A stretch of DNA of 64,000 bases from Burkholderia cenocepacia (GCF_900446215.1 NZ_UAQZ01000015.1:434001-498000); one strand, 5' to 3'; counted from the first letter of the stretch, positions 35,859 through 45,587 are shown. The notes: a model not told the origin generated them from the letters alone. Program-made: numbers and translations.

Positions 35859-37487
35859 TTACTTCACGCCGACACCGTCGAAGCGAGCATAGCCGAGCGG
35901 CTCGATACGCATGTCGACCACGTTCTTGCGCACCGGCTGGTAGACCGTCGAGTTCGCGATCGGCGAGAACGGCAGCTGTTGCGCGAAGATCTGCTGGGCC
36001 TGCGTGTAGAGCTTCGTGCGCGCGTCCTGGCCCGTCGTCGTGCGGCCCTTCTGGACCAGCTCGTCGAACGGCTTGTAGCACCAGTGCGAGAAGTTGTTGC
36101 CCTTGATCGCTTCGCAGCCGAGCAGCGTGCCGAGCCAGTTGTCCGGATCGCCGTTGTCGCCCGTCCAGCCGATCAGCATCGTGTCCTGCTCGCCCGCGTG
36201 CGCACGCTTGATGTACTCGCCCCACTCGTACGTGACGATCTTCGCCTTCACGCCGATCTTCGCCCAGTCGGCCTGGATCATCTCGGCCATCAGGCGGGCG
36301 TTCGGGTTGTACGCGCGCTGCACGGGCATCGCCCACAGCGTGATCTCGAACCCGTTCGGGAAGCCGGCCTTCGCGAGCAGCGCCTTCGCCTTCGCGGTGT
36401 CGTAGGCCGCCATCTTCAGGTTCTTGTCGTACGACCATTGGGTCGGCGGCATCGGCGCGCTCGCGGCCTGGCCGGCGCCCTGGTAGACGGACTCGAGGAT
36501 CGCCTTCTTGTTGATCGCCATGTCGAGCGCCTGACGCACTTCGAGCTTGTCGACCGGCTTGTGCTCGACGTTGTACGCGAGGTAGCCGAGGTTGAAGCCG
36601 GCCTGCGACGGCATGTCGACGTTCGAATCGGCCTTCAGCGTCGCGATGTCGGCCGGGCGCGGATAGCTCATCACCTGGCATTCGTTGCGCTTGATCTTCT
36701 GCACGCGCACGCCCGGGTCCGGCGTGATCGAGAAGATCAGCTTCGACAGCTTCACTTCGCCCTTCTTCCAGTAATCAGGATTGCCATCGAAGCGGATCGT
36801 CGCGTCCTTCGTGTAGCTGCGGAAGATGAACGGACCCGTGCCGACCGGCTTCTGGTTGATGTCGGCGGCACGGCCGGCCTTCATCAGCTGGTCGCCGTAT
36901 TCGGCCGACAGGATCGACGCGAATTCCATCGCCATGTTCTGGATGAACGGCGCGTTCGGCTCGGCCAGCGTGAACTTCACGGTGTACGGATCGACCTTCT
37001 CGACCTTCGTGATCAGCTTGTCGAGACCCATGTCGGTGAAGTACGGGAACGACACCGGGTACGCCTTGCGGAACGCATTGTTCGGATCGAGCATGCGCTG
37101 GAACGAGAACACGACGTCGTCCGCATTGAATTCACGCGTCGGCTTGAAGAAGTCGGTCGTATGGAACTTCACACCGTGGCGCAGGTGGAACGTGTACACC
37201 TTGCCGTCGGACGACACGTCCCACTTCTCGGCGAGGCCGGGCTCGACCTTCGTGCCGCCGCGCTCGAATTCGACGAGGCGGTTGTAGACGGTGAACGTGG
37301 CGGCGGTGAAGTCGACGCCGGTCGTAAATTGCGCGGAATCGAAACCCGCCGGGCTGCCTTCTGAGCAGTAGACGAGCGTTTTGTTCGGGATCTGTGCGAA
37401 TGCAGAACCCGCGACGCCGAGCGATGCCGCTGCCACGCCTGCCATGGCGGTAACACGCAGGGTGTGCAACAGACGGTTGTATTCCAT
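35859..37487 (-). CDS. dppA: Dipeptide-binding periplasmic protein DppA
   Basis: A 542-aa SBP_bac_5 family solute-binding protein. Residues 1-31 are a signal peptide (VTAMAGVAAASLGVAGSAFA, cut before QIPNK). The mature start KTLVYCSEGSPAGFDSAQFTTG and the motif WTGDNGDPDNWLGTLLGC (with a conserved Asp that grips the peptide amino end) are DppA-specific, compared with OppA. The start at 37487 has GGAGGAAAC directly upstream. It delivers dipeptides, possibly also haem or delta-aminolevulinate as in E. coli, to DppBCDF. Confidence 0.95.
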   Translation of the reverse strand: MEYNRLLHTLRVTAMAGVAAASLGVAGSAFAQIPNKTLVYCSEGSPAGFDSAQFTTGVDFTAATFTVYNRLVEFERGGTKVEPGLAEKWDVSSDGKVYTFHLRHGVKFHTTDFFKPTREFNADDVVFSFQRMLDPNNAFRKAYPVSFPYFTDMGLDKLITKVEKVDPYTVKFTLAEPNAPFIQNMAMEFASILSAEYGDQLMKAGRAADINQKPVGTGPFIFRSYTKDATIRFDGNPDYWKKGEVKLSKLIFSITPDPGVRVQKIKRNECQVMSYPRPADIATLKADSNVDMPSQAGFNLGYLAYNVEHKPVDKLEVRQALDMAINKKAILESVYQGAGQAASAPMPPTQWSYDKNLKMAAYDTAKAKALLAKAGFPNGFEITLWAMPVQRAYNPNARLMAEMIQADWAKIGVKAKIVTYEWGEYIKRAHAGEQDTMLIGWTGDNGDPDNWLGTLLGCEAIKGNNFSHWCYKPFDELVQKGRTTTGQDARTKLYTQAQQIFAQQLPFSPIANSTVYQPVRKNVVDMRIEPLGYARFDGVGVK

Positions 37488-37808
37488 GTTTCCTCCAGGT
37501 CTCCAGATCGGAACCGGTCCCGCCAGGGAGCCGGCGTACGCGGATATTACTTGAGCTAACGATGCTGCAACAAGCTGGAGAAAAAACTCTTCTATACGCC
37601 CGCCGGGTTTTTGCCGATTTTTAGTGTGGGTAAAAAATGCAACCACGCGCGCGAGCGACAATTCCGTCCATTTCGCGGCATGTTTCGTTCGACGACTAAA
37701 CAATTCGGGTGCGAACGCGAAGGGGCGACACACCGTTTCCCCGCGTTCTGCATCACATCATTGCGTTTGGCGAAACGATTCGATGACCGTCCTCAAATCG
37801 TCATGTCG
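37488..37808 (-). promoter_or_regulatory. dppA upstream region
   Basis: A 321-bp gap with no gene. TATAGA (minus strand, 37596-37591) about 105 bp before dppA could be a -10 box; no good -35 partner is seen. The region around 37570-37640 is AT-rich with A- and T-runs. The long leader would suit sRNA control as known for dppA elsewhere, but no specific site is visible. Confidence 0.35.
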
Positions 37809-39116
37809 TCACGCCGGCGCATCGAGGTCGGCGCTGCGCGCGGGCACGAACGCGACCGCGACGATCGACAGCGCGAGGCCCGCCATCACGTAGTAGGTCG
37901 GCGCGAGCGGCGTGCCGGTGACCTTGATCAGCCACGTGACGATGAACTGGCCGAAGCCGCCGAACAGCATCACCGCGACGTTGTACGCGATCGACAGCCC
38001 GGTCGAGCGCACGTTGGCCGGGAACAGCTCGGCGATCATCGCGCCGAACGGCCCGTAGTAGCCTGCCAGCGTCACCGACAGCACGGCCTGCACCGCGATC
38101 AGCCGCCCGATGCTCGGCGCCGCGTCGAGCCATGCGAACAGCGGGTACATCAGCGCGAGCGTCAGCACGAGCGACCACAGCGACAGCCCCTTGCGGCCGA
38201 TGCGGTCCGACCACGCGCCCGCGATCGGCGACAGCACCATCAGCAGCAGGTTGCCGATGATCACCGCGTAGAACGATTCCGCATACGGCAGCTTCAGCTG
38301 CTTCACCGCGAAGGTCGGCAGGTAGCTGATCAGCACGTAGATCGTCACGGTGAGCGCGATCACCGAGCCGAGCCCGCACAGCACCTCGCGCGGGTGGCGC
38401 GTGAACACTTCGCCGAGCGTCGCGCGGCGCGCGTTCTGCTGCGCATGCAGGAACGCTTCGGAATCGGCGAGATGGCGGCGGATGTAGAAGCCGATCGGGC
38501 CGATCAGCAGCCCGAGGACGAACGGCACGCGCCAGCCCCAGCTGCGCAGCGCGTCGTGCGACAGCCCGCGCGTGACGGCCGCGCCGACGAGCGCGCCGAT
38601 CAGCAGCGCGGCCGCCTGGCTCGCCATCTGCCAGCTGCCGTAGAAACCGCGTTTCGAGAACGGCGCCGCTTCGATCAGCAGCGCGGTCGAGCTGCCGAAT
38701 TCGCCGCCCGCCGAGAAGCCCTGCAGCAGGCGGCCGAGCACGATCAGGATCGGCCCGCCGATGCCGATCGCCGCATAGGGCGGCGCGATCGCGAGCAGGA
38801 AGATGCCGGCCGTCATCAGCAGGATCACGAGCGACAGCGCGGCCTTGCGGCCCGCGCGGTCCGCGTACAGCCCGAACACGATGCCGCCGATCGGGCGCAT
38901 GAAGAACGCGACGCCGAACGTCGCGGTGGTCAGCAGCAGCGACGAGTATTCGCTGGAGGTGGGGAAGAACAGTTCGGCGATCACGACCGTCATGAAGCCG
39001 AACACCGTGAAGTCGTACCACTCGAGTGCATTGCCGATCACGGCGGCCGCCACCGCGCGCCGGTTCAGCGCACGCTCGGGCCGGATCGTTTTCGTTGAAT
39101 TCGCAATCGTCGCCAT
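37809..39116 (-). CDS. MFS metabolite:H+ symporter (MHS family)
   Basis: A 435-aa inner-membrane protein with 12 hydrophobic segments. GNALEWYDFTVFGFM at the start, the loop YADRAGRKAAL and LLQGFSAGGEFGSSTALLIE are the MHS (citrate/ProP/KgtP-like) signatures; the GGExGS motif in TM4 is diagnostic. The substrate, such as citrate, dicarboxylate or a compatible solute, cannot be told. It is a single gene between HiPIP and dppA, all on one strand, with a hairpin terminator upstream separating it from HiPIP. Confidence 0.88.
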   Translation of the reverse strand: MATIANSTKTIRPERALNRRAVAAAVIGNALEWYDFTVFGFMTVVIAELFFPTSSEYSSLLLTTATFGVAFFMRPIGGIVFGLYADRAGRKAALSLVILLMTAGIFLLAIAPPYAAIGIGGPILIVLGRLLQGFSAGGEFGSSTALLIEAAPFSKRGFYGSWQMASQAAALLIGALVGAAVTRGLSHDALRSWGWRVPFVLGLLIGPIGFYIRRHLADSEAFLHAQQNARRATLGEVFTRHPREVLCGLGSVIALTVTIYVLISYLPTFAVKQLKLPYAESFYAVIIGNLLLMVLSPIAGAWSDRIGRKGLSLWSLVLTLALMYPLFAWLDAAPSIGRLIAVQAVLSVTLAGYYGPFGAMIAELFPANVRSTGLSIAYNVAVMLFGGFGQFIVTWLIKVTGTPLAPTYYVMAGLALSIVAVAFVPARSADLDAPA

Positions 39117-39227
39117 GCGTGCCTCGTCCTCGTGAATTCGCCGTGTCGGGCGGCGCGGCGCGCGGGCATGCCGCGCCGCGCAGGTGTGCAGCGAGTGTAG
39201 AAAGCGCCGGAACCGTTTTCAAGCAAT

Positions 39228-39263
39228 AAAAAACGCTCGCCATCGAACGACAGCGAGCGTTTT
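39228..39263. terminator. Bidirectional-looking terminator between HiPIP and MFS genes
   Basis: AAAACGCTCGC and GCGAGCGTTTT form an 11-bp perfect stem around a 12-base loop, with A-runs before and T-runs after. It lies 45 bp beyond the HiPIP stop. Confidence 0.8.
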
Positions 39264-39307
39264 GCGGTTTTCGCCACAATGCGGCATCGCACGATGCCGC
39301 ACCGGCC

Positions 39308-39619
39308 TCAACCCATCTTCGAGAATGCGCTGCACCAGCCCTTCGCCGCGACCTGCTTGCCGGGGAAGGCGCCGCACGGGCCCGACGTCGAGCCCTTCTT
39401 GCCCTGGTACAGCATGCAGGCCGCGCAATCCTGGCCCGCTGCGTATTTCGGGTACTTCGTCTTGTCGACCTTGGTGGCATCGGCCTTGTAGCCGAGCGCC
39501 GCCGCGGTCGGATCGGTTTCCGACAGCATCGGCGCATCGGCCAGCGCTTCACGCGACAGTGCCAGCGCGGACACGGCACCAATACTCGTAATCAGGAAAC
39601 TCCGACGGGTTGCTTTCAT
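39308..39619 (-). CDS. High-potential iron-sulfur protein (HiPIP)
   Basis: A 103-aa periplasmic electron carrier. A Tat signal (KATRRSFLITSIGAVSALALS) shows export in the folded state. The mature domain has the four cluster cysteines: CAACMLYQ, GPCGAFPG and GWCSAF. It binds one [4Fe-4S] cluster with high redox potential and may feed a terminal oxidase. No partner reductase is adjacent. ATG at 39619 is preferred over an upstream TTG at 39637; only a weak GAG is seen as ribosome-binding site. Confidence 0.9.
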   Translation of the reverse strand: MKATRRSFLITSIGAVSALALSREALADAPMLSETDPTAAALGYKADATKVDKTKYPKYAAGQDCAACMLYQGKKGSTSGPCGAFPGKQVAAKGWCSAFSKMG

Positions 39620-39779
39620 AGGGGGAACTCGCTCCAACGTTATTGGTTTGAAAGCCGTTCTGGCGACGGCCGTTCGACAGAATAACGCCCAAGCGAATAA
39701 ATGTGCGCGCCGAAATGCCGGAGATAAGGGATTTCACACGGGTTTCGCGCGGCCGGCCCGCACGGACGCGGGCCGCGCA

Positions 39780-40889
39780 TCACGCGCGCGACACCATGTC
39801 GCCCACCCGCTGCGCGAGCGCGAGCGACGCGGTGAGCCCCGGCGACTCGATGCCGAACAGGTTCACGAGCCCGCGCACGCCGTGCTGCGCGGCCCCCTGC
39901 ACGATGAAGTCGGCCGGCGGCTCGCCGGGCCCCGCGAGCTTCGGCCGGATACCCGCGTACGCCGGCTGCAGCGCATCGTCGGGCAAGCCCGGCCAGAACG
40001 CGCGGATCGACGTGTAGAACGCGCCCGCGCGCGCCGGATCGACCTCGTAGCGCAGCGAATCGCACCACTCGACGTCCGGGCCGAAGCGCGCCTGCCCGCC
40101 AAGATCGAGCGTCAGGTGCACGCCGAGCCCCGCGCGATCGGGCATCGGATAGATCAGGTGCGAGAACGGCGCACGGCCCGACAGGCTGAAATAATTGCCG
40201 CGCGCGAAATAAAGCGGCGGCACCCAGCGCGGATCGAGGCCCCGCGTGCGGCGCGCGAGCGCCTGTGCGCCGAGCCCCGCGCTGTTGATCACGCAGGTGG
40301 CGTCGATCTCGGCCGGCGCGCCGCCGCCGGTGCGCACGATGAAGCGGCCGCCACGCAGCACGTCGATCGACTCGACCGGAGCGTGCAGCGCGCACACGGC
40401 GCCGTCGCGCTCCGCGTCGCCGAGCAGCGCGAGCATCAGCTGGTGGCTGTCGACGATGCCGGTCGACGGCGAGAACAGCGCCTCCACGCATTCGAGCGCG
40501 GGCTCGAGCGTCTGCGCCTCGGCGCGCGTGAGCGGCAGCAGGTCGAGCACGCCGTTTTCGGCGGCGCGCGCGGCGATCGCCTTCAACTGCTTCACCTGCG
40601 CGGCGCTCGTCGCGACGAGCAGCTTGCCGGTACGCCGGTGCGGCACATGATGGGTCTCGCAGAATTCGTACAGCAGGTCGCGCCCGTGCACGCACGACAT
40701 CGCCTTCAGCGACCCGCGCGGATAGTAAAGCCCCGCGTGAATCACCTCGCTGTTGCGCGAACTCGTGCCCGTACCGATCGCGTCGGTCGCCTCCAGCACG
40801 ATCGTTTCACGCCCGCGCGCGGCCAGTTCGCGCGCAATCGCCAGACCGACGACACCCGCGCCGATCACGACACAATCCGTCTGCTCCAT
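39780..40889 (-). CDS. FAD-dependent oxidoreductase (LhgO/DAO family)
   Basis: A 369-aa protein. The N-terminal Rossmann loop CVVIGAGVVGLAIARELAARG binds FAD. TSSRNSEVIHAGLYYPRGSLKA is close to the L-2-hydroxyglutarate dehydrogenase LhgO consensus. The C-terminal NLFGIESPGLTASLALA closes the FAD site. L-2-hydroxyglutarate oxidation is the best guess; a D-amino acid or glycerol-3-phosphate-like activity cannot be excluded. It lies 176 bp downstream of the AAA ATPase gene on the same strand. Confidence 0.85.
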   Translation of the reverse strand: MEQTDCVVIGAGVVGLAIARELAARGRETIVLEATDAIGTGTSSRNSEVIHAGLYYPRGSLKAMSCVHGRDLLYEFCETHHVPHRRTGKLLVATSAAQVKQLKAIAARAAENGVLDLLPLTRAEAQTLEPALECVEALFSPSTGIVDSHQLMLALLGDAERDGAVCALHAPVESIDVLRGGRFIVRTGGGAPAEIDATCVINSAGLGAQALARRTRGLDPRWVPPLYFARGNYFSLSGRAPFSHLIYPMPDRAGLGVHLTLDLGGQARFGPDVEWCDSLRYEVDPARAGAFYTSIRAFWPGLPDDALQPAYAGIRPKLAGPGEPPADFIVQGAAQHGVRGLVNLFGIESPGLTASLALAQRVGDMVSRA

Positions 40890-41065
40890 GGCTTTTCGCG
40901 CTGCTCGCGCGTCGAAGGGAGAGAGAAGAATTGTACGTCCCGGTTCGCCCGCTTGCCGAACGCCGACGTATCGCGTCGCGACGATGCGGACGGTGGCGCA
41001 GACAACGATGCGGCCACGAATGCGACGAATGCCACGCGCGCTGCGGCCGGGCGCGCGTGGCCGCG

Positions 41066-42046
41066 TCAGAAGCCGATCGGCCGGCGCTTCGCCGCGCCTT
41101 CGTCGGCGCGGATGTCGGCCGGCCCGATCGCGTCGCGGCCGTCGAGCCGCGCGGCGCCGAACGCGTGCAGCAGCGCGCGGCGCATCGTGCGCGGCGGCGT
41201 CGCGGCCAGCACGTCGAGCGCATCGTCGCCGAGCGTCTCGGGGAAGCGCCGCCCCCACGCATGCGACGTGCGGATCTCGTCGTAGATCGTCTGCGCGATC
41301 CGGCGTGCGCCGGCCGCATCGGGCGGCGCGATCTCGTACACATTCATCCGGTTGAGCAGCGGCTCCGGAATCGCCTGCGCGTCGTTCGCGGTCGCGATCC
41401 AGATCACGTTGCCCGCGTCGATCGGCACTTCCGCGAATTCGTCGACGAACGCGCGCGCGGTGTCGTGCTCGAGCAACGCATACAGCGCGCCGAGCGGATC
41501 GTATTGCGCATCGCTGCCGGCCTTGTCGATCTCGTCGACCGCGATCACCGGATTCGCGTAGCTGCCGTTCACGAGCGCGTCGAACACCTTGCCGGGCTTC
41601 GCGTTCTTCCATTGCGACGACGCGCCGGACAGGATCCAGCCGGCCGTCAGCGAACTCATCGGCACGTAGTGGTACGCGGTGCCGAGCAGTTGCGCGAGCG
41701 CCTTCGCGAAATGCGTCTTGCCGATCCCGGGCGGCCCGAGCAGCAGGATCGGCATCAGTTCGAGCCGGTCGTCCGTTTCGAGACACAGCGCGATCTGCTT
41801 GCGCACGTCGTTGAGCGGCTCGCCGAAATTCGGCAACGCCTCGCCGAGCGCGTCGAACGACGGCATCCGGTTCGGCTTCACGCAAAAGCGCAGATTCCCC
41901 GTCTTGAGCATCTTCTCGTAGGTCGAGCGCAGTGCGTCGCTTGCGCTCTCGTTCAGGTCGCCCAGCGCCGTCTCGACCTGCTCGAGGTCGTACACCGTGC
42001 TGAAGGACGCCACCGCCAGTTCCTGTTTCACCATCGCCGTCGTCAT
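41066..42046 (-). CDS. AAA+ ATPase, MoxR/Lon-like, no protease domain
   Basis: A 326-aa protein with Walker A GPPGIGKT (104-111), Walker B PVIAVDEIDKA, sensor 1 (VIWIATANDAQAIPEPLLNR) and an arginine finger region. The core is nearest the Lon ATPase module, but the C-terminus ends soon after the lid, so there is no serine-lysine protease. A helical N-terminus (1-60) could be a substrate-binding part. The function is unknown; possibly a remodelling chaperone. Translation starts MTTAMVKQELAVASF. It is divergent from the nitroreductase gene. Confidence 0.8.
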   Translation of the reverse strand: MTTAMVKQELAVASFSTVYDLEQVETALGDLNESASDALRSTYEKMLKTGNLRFCVKPNRMPSFDALGEALPNFGEPLNDVRKQIALCLETDDRLELMPILLLGPPGIGKTHFAKALAQLLGTAYHYVPMSSLTAGWILSGASSQWKNAKPGKVFDALVNGSYANPVIAVDEIDKAGSDAQYDPLGALYALLEHDTARAFVDEFAEVPIDAGNVIWIATANDAQAIPEPLLNRMNVYEIAPPDAAGARRIAQTIYDEIRTSHAWGRRFPETLGDDALDVLAATPPRTMRRALLHAFGAARLDGRDAIGPADIRADEGAAKRRPIGF

Positions 42047-42295
42047 ACCAACCTCGCTGCCTTGCCGTCACACACTCATCAGACCCTTACGATTTCAGTG
42101 TAGCGATCCCGCATCGCCGTGCAAGCAAGCAGCCGGGGGAGTCTGCTGCTAACAGCGCGCCCGCGCTGCACGGTCGTGCGCCGCGGCGTATGATCGACAG
42201 TTCACGACGCTCGCGCCGGGCGCGCCGCTGGCGTTCGCGCGCCGCGCACACGCTGCTCCCGCACCGCGCCAGACGCCTCGCCCGAAGAGTTGCCG

Positions 42296-43024
42296 ATGTC
42301 CGTCCCCACTGCTTCCCCGCGCGTCGACGCCGACGCGATCCGTTCCGTCGATACCGTCGACGCCGCGCTCAAGTCGCGCCGCGCGATCCGCGCATTCCTG
42401 CCGACGCCGGTGCTGCGCGACACGCTCGAGGCGATCCTCGAAGCCGCGAGCCGCGCGCCGTCGGGCACCAACATCCAGCCGTGGCGCGTGTACGTCGCGA
42501 CGGGCGCCACGCGCGACGCGCTCGCCGCCGCGCTCACCGCGGCCTACGACGATCCTGCGCGCGACGAGAAATACGTCGCCGAATACGACTATTACCCGCG
42601 CGAATGGGTGTCGCCGTATATCGACCGGCGCCGCAAGGTCGGCTGGGACCTGTACGGTCTGTTGAACATCGGCCGCGACGAGAAGGCGCGCATGCATGCG
42701 CAGCACGCGCGCAATTTCCGTTTCTTCGATGCGCCGGTCGCGCTGTTCTTCACGCTCGACCGCGTGATGACGTTGGGGGCCTGGCTCGACTGCGGGATGT
42801 TCCTGCAAGGCGTGATGACGGCCGCGCGCGCCCGCGGCCTCGATACGTGCCCGCAGGCCGCGTTCGTGCCGTTTCACCGGATCGTCGCCGAACATCTCGA
42901 CATTCCGGCCAACGAGCAGCTCGTCTGCGGCATGTCGCTCGGCCATGCGGACCCCGACGCGATCGAGAACCGCCTCGTCACCGAGCGCGCGAGCGTCGCC
43001 GAGTTCGCGCGCTTTTTCGCTTGA
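42296..43024 (+). CDS. Nitroreductase family protein
   Basis: A 242-aa FMN enzyme. KSRRAIRAFLPTPVLRDTLEAILEAASRAPSGTNIQPWRVYV is the FMN-binding start of the family (R-R, S-G-x-N-x-Q-P-W). The C-terminal GMSLGHAD also lines the flavin. NAD(P)H-dependent reduction of nitro- or quinone-like compounds is expected; the physiological substrate is unknown. ATG at 42296 (AAGAG upstream) is chosen over TTG at 42290. Confidence 0.9.
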   Translation: MSVPTASPRVDADAIRSVDTVDAALKSRRAIRAFLPTPVLRDTLEAILEAASRAPSGTNIQPWRVYVATGATRDALAAALTAAYDDPARDEKYVAEYDYYPREWVSPYIDRRRKVGWDLYGLLNIGRDEKARMHAQHARNFRFFDAPVALFFTLDRVMTLGAWLDCGMFLQGVMTAARARGLDTCPQAAFVPFHRIVAEHLDIPANEQLVCGMSLGHADPDAIENRLVTERASVAEFARFFA

Positions 43025-43170
43025 AAACGCATGACGCGTCCTTACCTGTCGAGCAGGACCGCATCGTGCTGCGAACCCGTCGCGGCGCGTCCCGTCACAT
43101 CGCGACCGAAATCGATCGGGCGTAAGATGTGCGTCCGTTCCCCGCTATCCCGCGTTTCCGGAGACGTTTC

Positions 43171-43659
43171 ATGCTGAAACACGGCCTGGCCGTCCTGCTT
43201 GCGAGCGTCGTGCTCGCCGCCCATGCGCAGAGCCCCGCGCCGGCCGTCGTCGCATGGGAAATCCAGGTGGTGCGCGACGGTCAGACGATCGACACGTTCC
43301 AGCAAAACACCACCGTGGGCCAGTCCCGCACCGATACCCATCGCTATCCGTCATCCGTGCCGGTGGGCTGCGGCAATGCCGCGCGCGTCGTGCCGACCGA
43401 GCGCTCGCGCTCGGTGACGGTCGCCCCGCTCGCCGTCGACGCCAACGCGAACACCGTGTCGCTCGGGCTCGACGTGCAGGAAACGCTCGACGACGAAAAC
43501 GCGACGCGCGGCGATCCGTGCGTGCCCGCGTCGCCGCGGCAAATCGTCGCGAGCCACCCCGGTCTGTCGGTCGGCGGCGAGGCGTGGACCGACTGGACGC
43601 TCGTCGAGCAGCATCCGCATCTCGTGTACCGCGTGCGCGCGCACGTCGCGAAGGACTGA
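43171..43659 (+). CDS. Secreted protein of unknown function
   Basis: A 162-aa protein starting MLKHGLAVLLASVVLAAHAQ, a clear signal peptide with cleavage after AHA. GGAG 8 bp before the ATG supports the start at 43171. The mature part is beta-strand-like (VAWEIQVVRDGQTIDTFQ), contains two cysteines (GCGNAA and DPCVPA) that could pair, and ends in VYRVRAHV. I do not recognise the family. The following EEP gene starts 5 bp after its stop, so they are probably co-transcribed. Confidence 0.7.
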   Translation: MLKHGLAVLLASVVLAAHAQSPAPAVVAWEIQVVRDGQTIDTFQQNTTVGQSRTDTHRYPSSVPVGCGNAARVVPTERSRSVTVAPLAVDANANTVSLGLDVQETLDDENATRGDPCVPASPRQIVASHPGLSVGGEAWTDWTLVEQHPHLVYRVRAHVAKD

Positions 43660-43664
43660 GCGTC

Positions 43665-44480
43665 ATGTCCGCCGACGCTCTCTCCCTGCCGTTCGCCGAA
43701 CCGCACGCCGCGCCCGACGAAATCACCGCCGTCAGCTGGAACCTGCACAAGGGCCGCTCGCCGCTCGGCTTCACCGCGTGGAACGCGATGCGCGACTGGA
43801 TGCAGTCGACCCACGCCGACGTGTATTTCCTGCAGGAAGCGATGGCGCGCCGCATGCCGCGCCCGATGCTCGCACCGGGCTTCGGCGCGCCGATGGACGA
43901 CACGGTCGACGACGTGTGGCATTGCCAGGCCACCGAGATCGCGCAGGCGCTCGACTGGCAGATCGCGCTCGGGCCGAACGTGTTCAAGCCGTCGTGGCGG
44001 CACGGCAACGCGATCCTGTCGCCGCATCCGCTCGACCTCGGCGGCCGCTGGGACATCTCCGCGCACCGCTTCGAGCGGCGCGGGCTGCTCGTCGCCCGCG
44101 CGACGCTCGCGGGCGCCCGCCCGGTCACGCTGCTGTGCGCGCACCTGGCGCTCACGCGCGCCGCGCGGCTGCGCCAGATGCACTGGATCGCGCACTGGAT
44201 CGTGCGCAACGCGGGCGACGATCCGCTCGTGCTCGCCGGCGATTTCAACGACTGGCGCAACGATTCGGTCGCGCTGTTCGGCGAGATCGGGCTGTCCGAG
44301 GTCGCGACGCTGCTCGGCGAATCGGGCCGCACGTTCCCCGCGTTCTCGCCGGCGCTCGCGCTCGACAAGATGTTCGTGCGCGGGCTGACGCCGCTCGAAT
44401 GGCGTGCGCCGTCAGGCGAAGCCGCGTGGCTGTCGGACCACCTGCCGTACATCGCGCGCCTGCGCCTCGATCCGCAGTAG
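43665..44480 (+). CDS. Endonuclease/exonuclease/phosphatase family protein
   Basis: A 271-aa protein of the DNase I-like metal-dependent phosphodiesterase fold. Motifs: SWNLHKGRS (Asn metal site), FLQEA (catalytic Glu), GDFNDWRND (Asp/Asn) and SDHLP (His). The substrate may be DNA, a phosphoinositide or a small phosphodiester; no signal peptide is seen. It lies immediately after the secreted protein gene. The similarity of the first motif resembles YbhP of E. coli. Confidence 0.88.
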   Translation: MSADALSLPFAEPHAAPDEITAVSWNLHKGRSPLGFTAWNAMRDWMQSTHADVYFLQEAMARRMPRPMLAPGFGAPMDDTVDDVWHCQATEIAQALDWQIALGPNVFKPSWRHGNAILSPHPLDLGGRWDISAHRFERRGLLVARATLAGARPVTLLCAHLALTRAARLRQMHWIAHWIVRNAGDDPLVLAGDFNDWRNDSVALFGEIGLSEVATLLGESGRTFPAFSPALALDKMFVRGLTPLEWRAPSGEAAWLSDHLPYIARLRLDPQ

Positions 44481-44788
44481 CGCCCGCGGTCCCGCGGCGC
44501 CCCCGGTCACGGCGCTGCCGGAGCACGCCGCACTCGCCGCGACACGCGCGGCTGATCATAGAAAGCATGTTGAAAGGATCTGTTGCGCCAAATCCGCGCA
44601 GCCGCGGGGGTCAAGCCCGCGATCCGCGTCAACAGGGTAAAATAACGAGTTCCTCAAACGTCTGTCATCGAGAAGGCGCGTGTCCGACGCGCCGGCCGGC
44701 CGATCCGCGATCGGGCCGTCGCACTCGGTTTTTTGCCCGTTTTTGGGCCCGTTACACGCGTTCGCCACGCGCGTCCGTTTTCAAAGCC
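44481..44788 (+). promoter_or_regulatory. fpr upstream region
   Basis: No gene is seen in these 308 bp. TAAAAT at 44638-44643 is a fair -10 box but has no good -35. The frame of fpr is open upstream, but that part is Arg/Pro-rich and lacks a start signal, so I reject it as coding. Confidence 0.35.
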
Positions 44789-45559
44789 ATGAGCAAATAC
44801 GACACCGCCACCGTCCAATCCGTCCATCACTGGACCGACACGCTTTTCAGCTTCACCTGCACCCGTGAGGCGAGCCTGCGCTTCAACAACGGCGAATTCA
44901 CGATGGTCGGCCTCGAAGTCGACGGCAAGCCGCTCGCGCGCGCCTATTCGATCGTCAGCCCGAACTACGAGGAGCATCTCGAGTTCTTCAGCATCAAGGT
45001 GCAGAACGGCCCGCTGACGTCGCGCCTGCAGCACCTGAAGGTGGGCGACACGGTGCTGATCGGCAAGAAGCCGACGGGCACGCTGGTCGCCGACAACCTG
45101 CTGCCGGGCAAGACGCTGTGGATGCTGTCGACGGGTACGGGCCTCGCGCCGTTCATGTCGATCATCCGCGATCCGGACATCTACGACCGCTTCGACAAGG
45201 TGATTCTGACCCACACGTGCCGCCTGAAGGGCGAGCTCGCGTACATGGACTACATCAAGCACGACCTGCCGGGCCACGAGTACCTGGGCGACATCATCAA
45301 GGAAAAGCTCGTCTACTACCCGACCGTCACGCGCGAAGCGTTCGATAACGAGGGCCGGATCACCGACCTGATCGCGACGGGCAAGCTGTTCACGGATCTC
45401 GGCGTGCCGGCCTTCTCGCCGGAAAACGACCGCGTGATGCTGTGCGGCAGCACCGCGATGCTGAAGGACACGACCGACCTGCTGAAGCAGGCCGGCCTCG
45501 TCGAAGGCAAGAACAGCGCGCCGGGTCACTACGTGATCGAGCGCGCATTCGTGGACTGA
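44789..45559 (+). CDS. fpr: Ferredoxin--NADP+ reductase
   Basis: A 256-aa FAD enzyme moving electrons between NADPH and ferredoxin or flavodoxin. RAYSIVSPNYEEHLEFF is the FAD-binding RxYS motif, GPLTSRLQHLKVGDTV the isoalloxazine loop, STGTGLAPFMSI the pyrophosphate/NADP loop and CGSTAMLKDTTDLL the nicotinamide side. The C-terminus ERAFVD is the subclass I proteobacterial FPR end. A strong terminator follows. Confidence 0.94.
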   Translation: MSKYDTATVQSVHHWTDTLFSFTCTREASLRFNNGEFTMVGLEVDGKPLARAYSIVSPNYEEHLEFFSIKVQNGPLTSRLQHLKVGDTVLIGKKPTGTLVADNLLPGKTLWMLSTGTGLAPFMSIIRDPDIYDRFDKVILTHTCRLKGELAYMDYIKHDLPGHEYLGDIIKEKLVYYPTVTREAFDNEGRITDLIATGKLFTDLGVPAFSPENDRVMLCGSTAMLKDTTDLLKQAGLVEGKNSAPGHYVIERAFVD

Positions 45560-45587
45560 TCGATCCCCGAATTTGTGCCGTATCAAG

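Noticed and set aside
44569..44788. N-terminal extension of ferredoxin-NADP reductase
   Set aside because: The extended part is Arg/Pro-rich; the family starts at MSKYDTATVQ.
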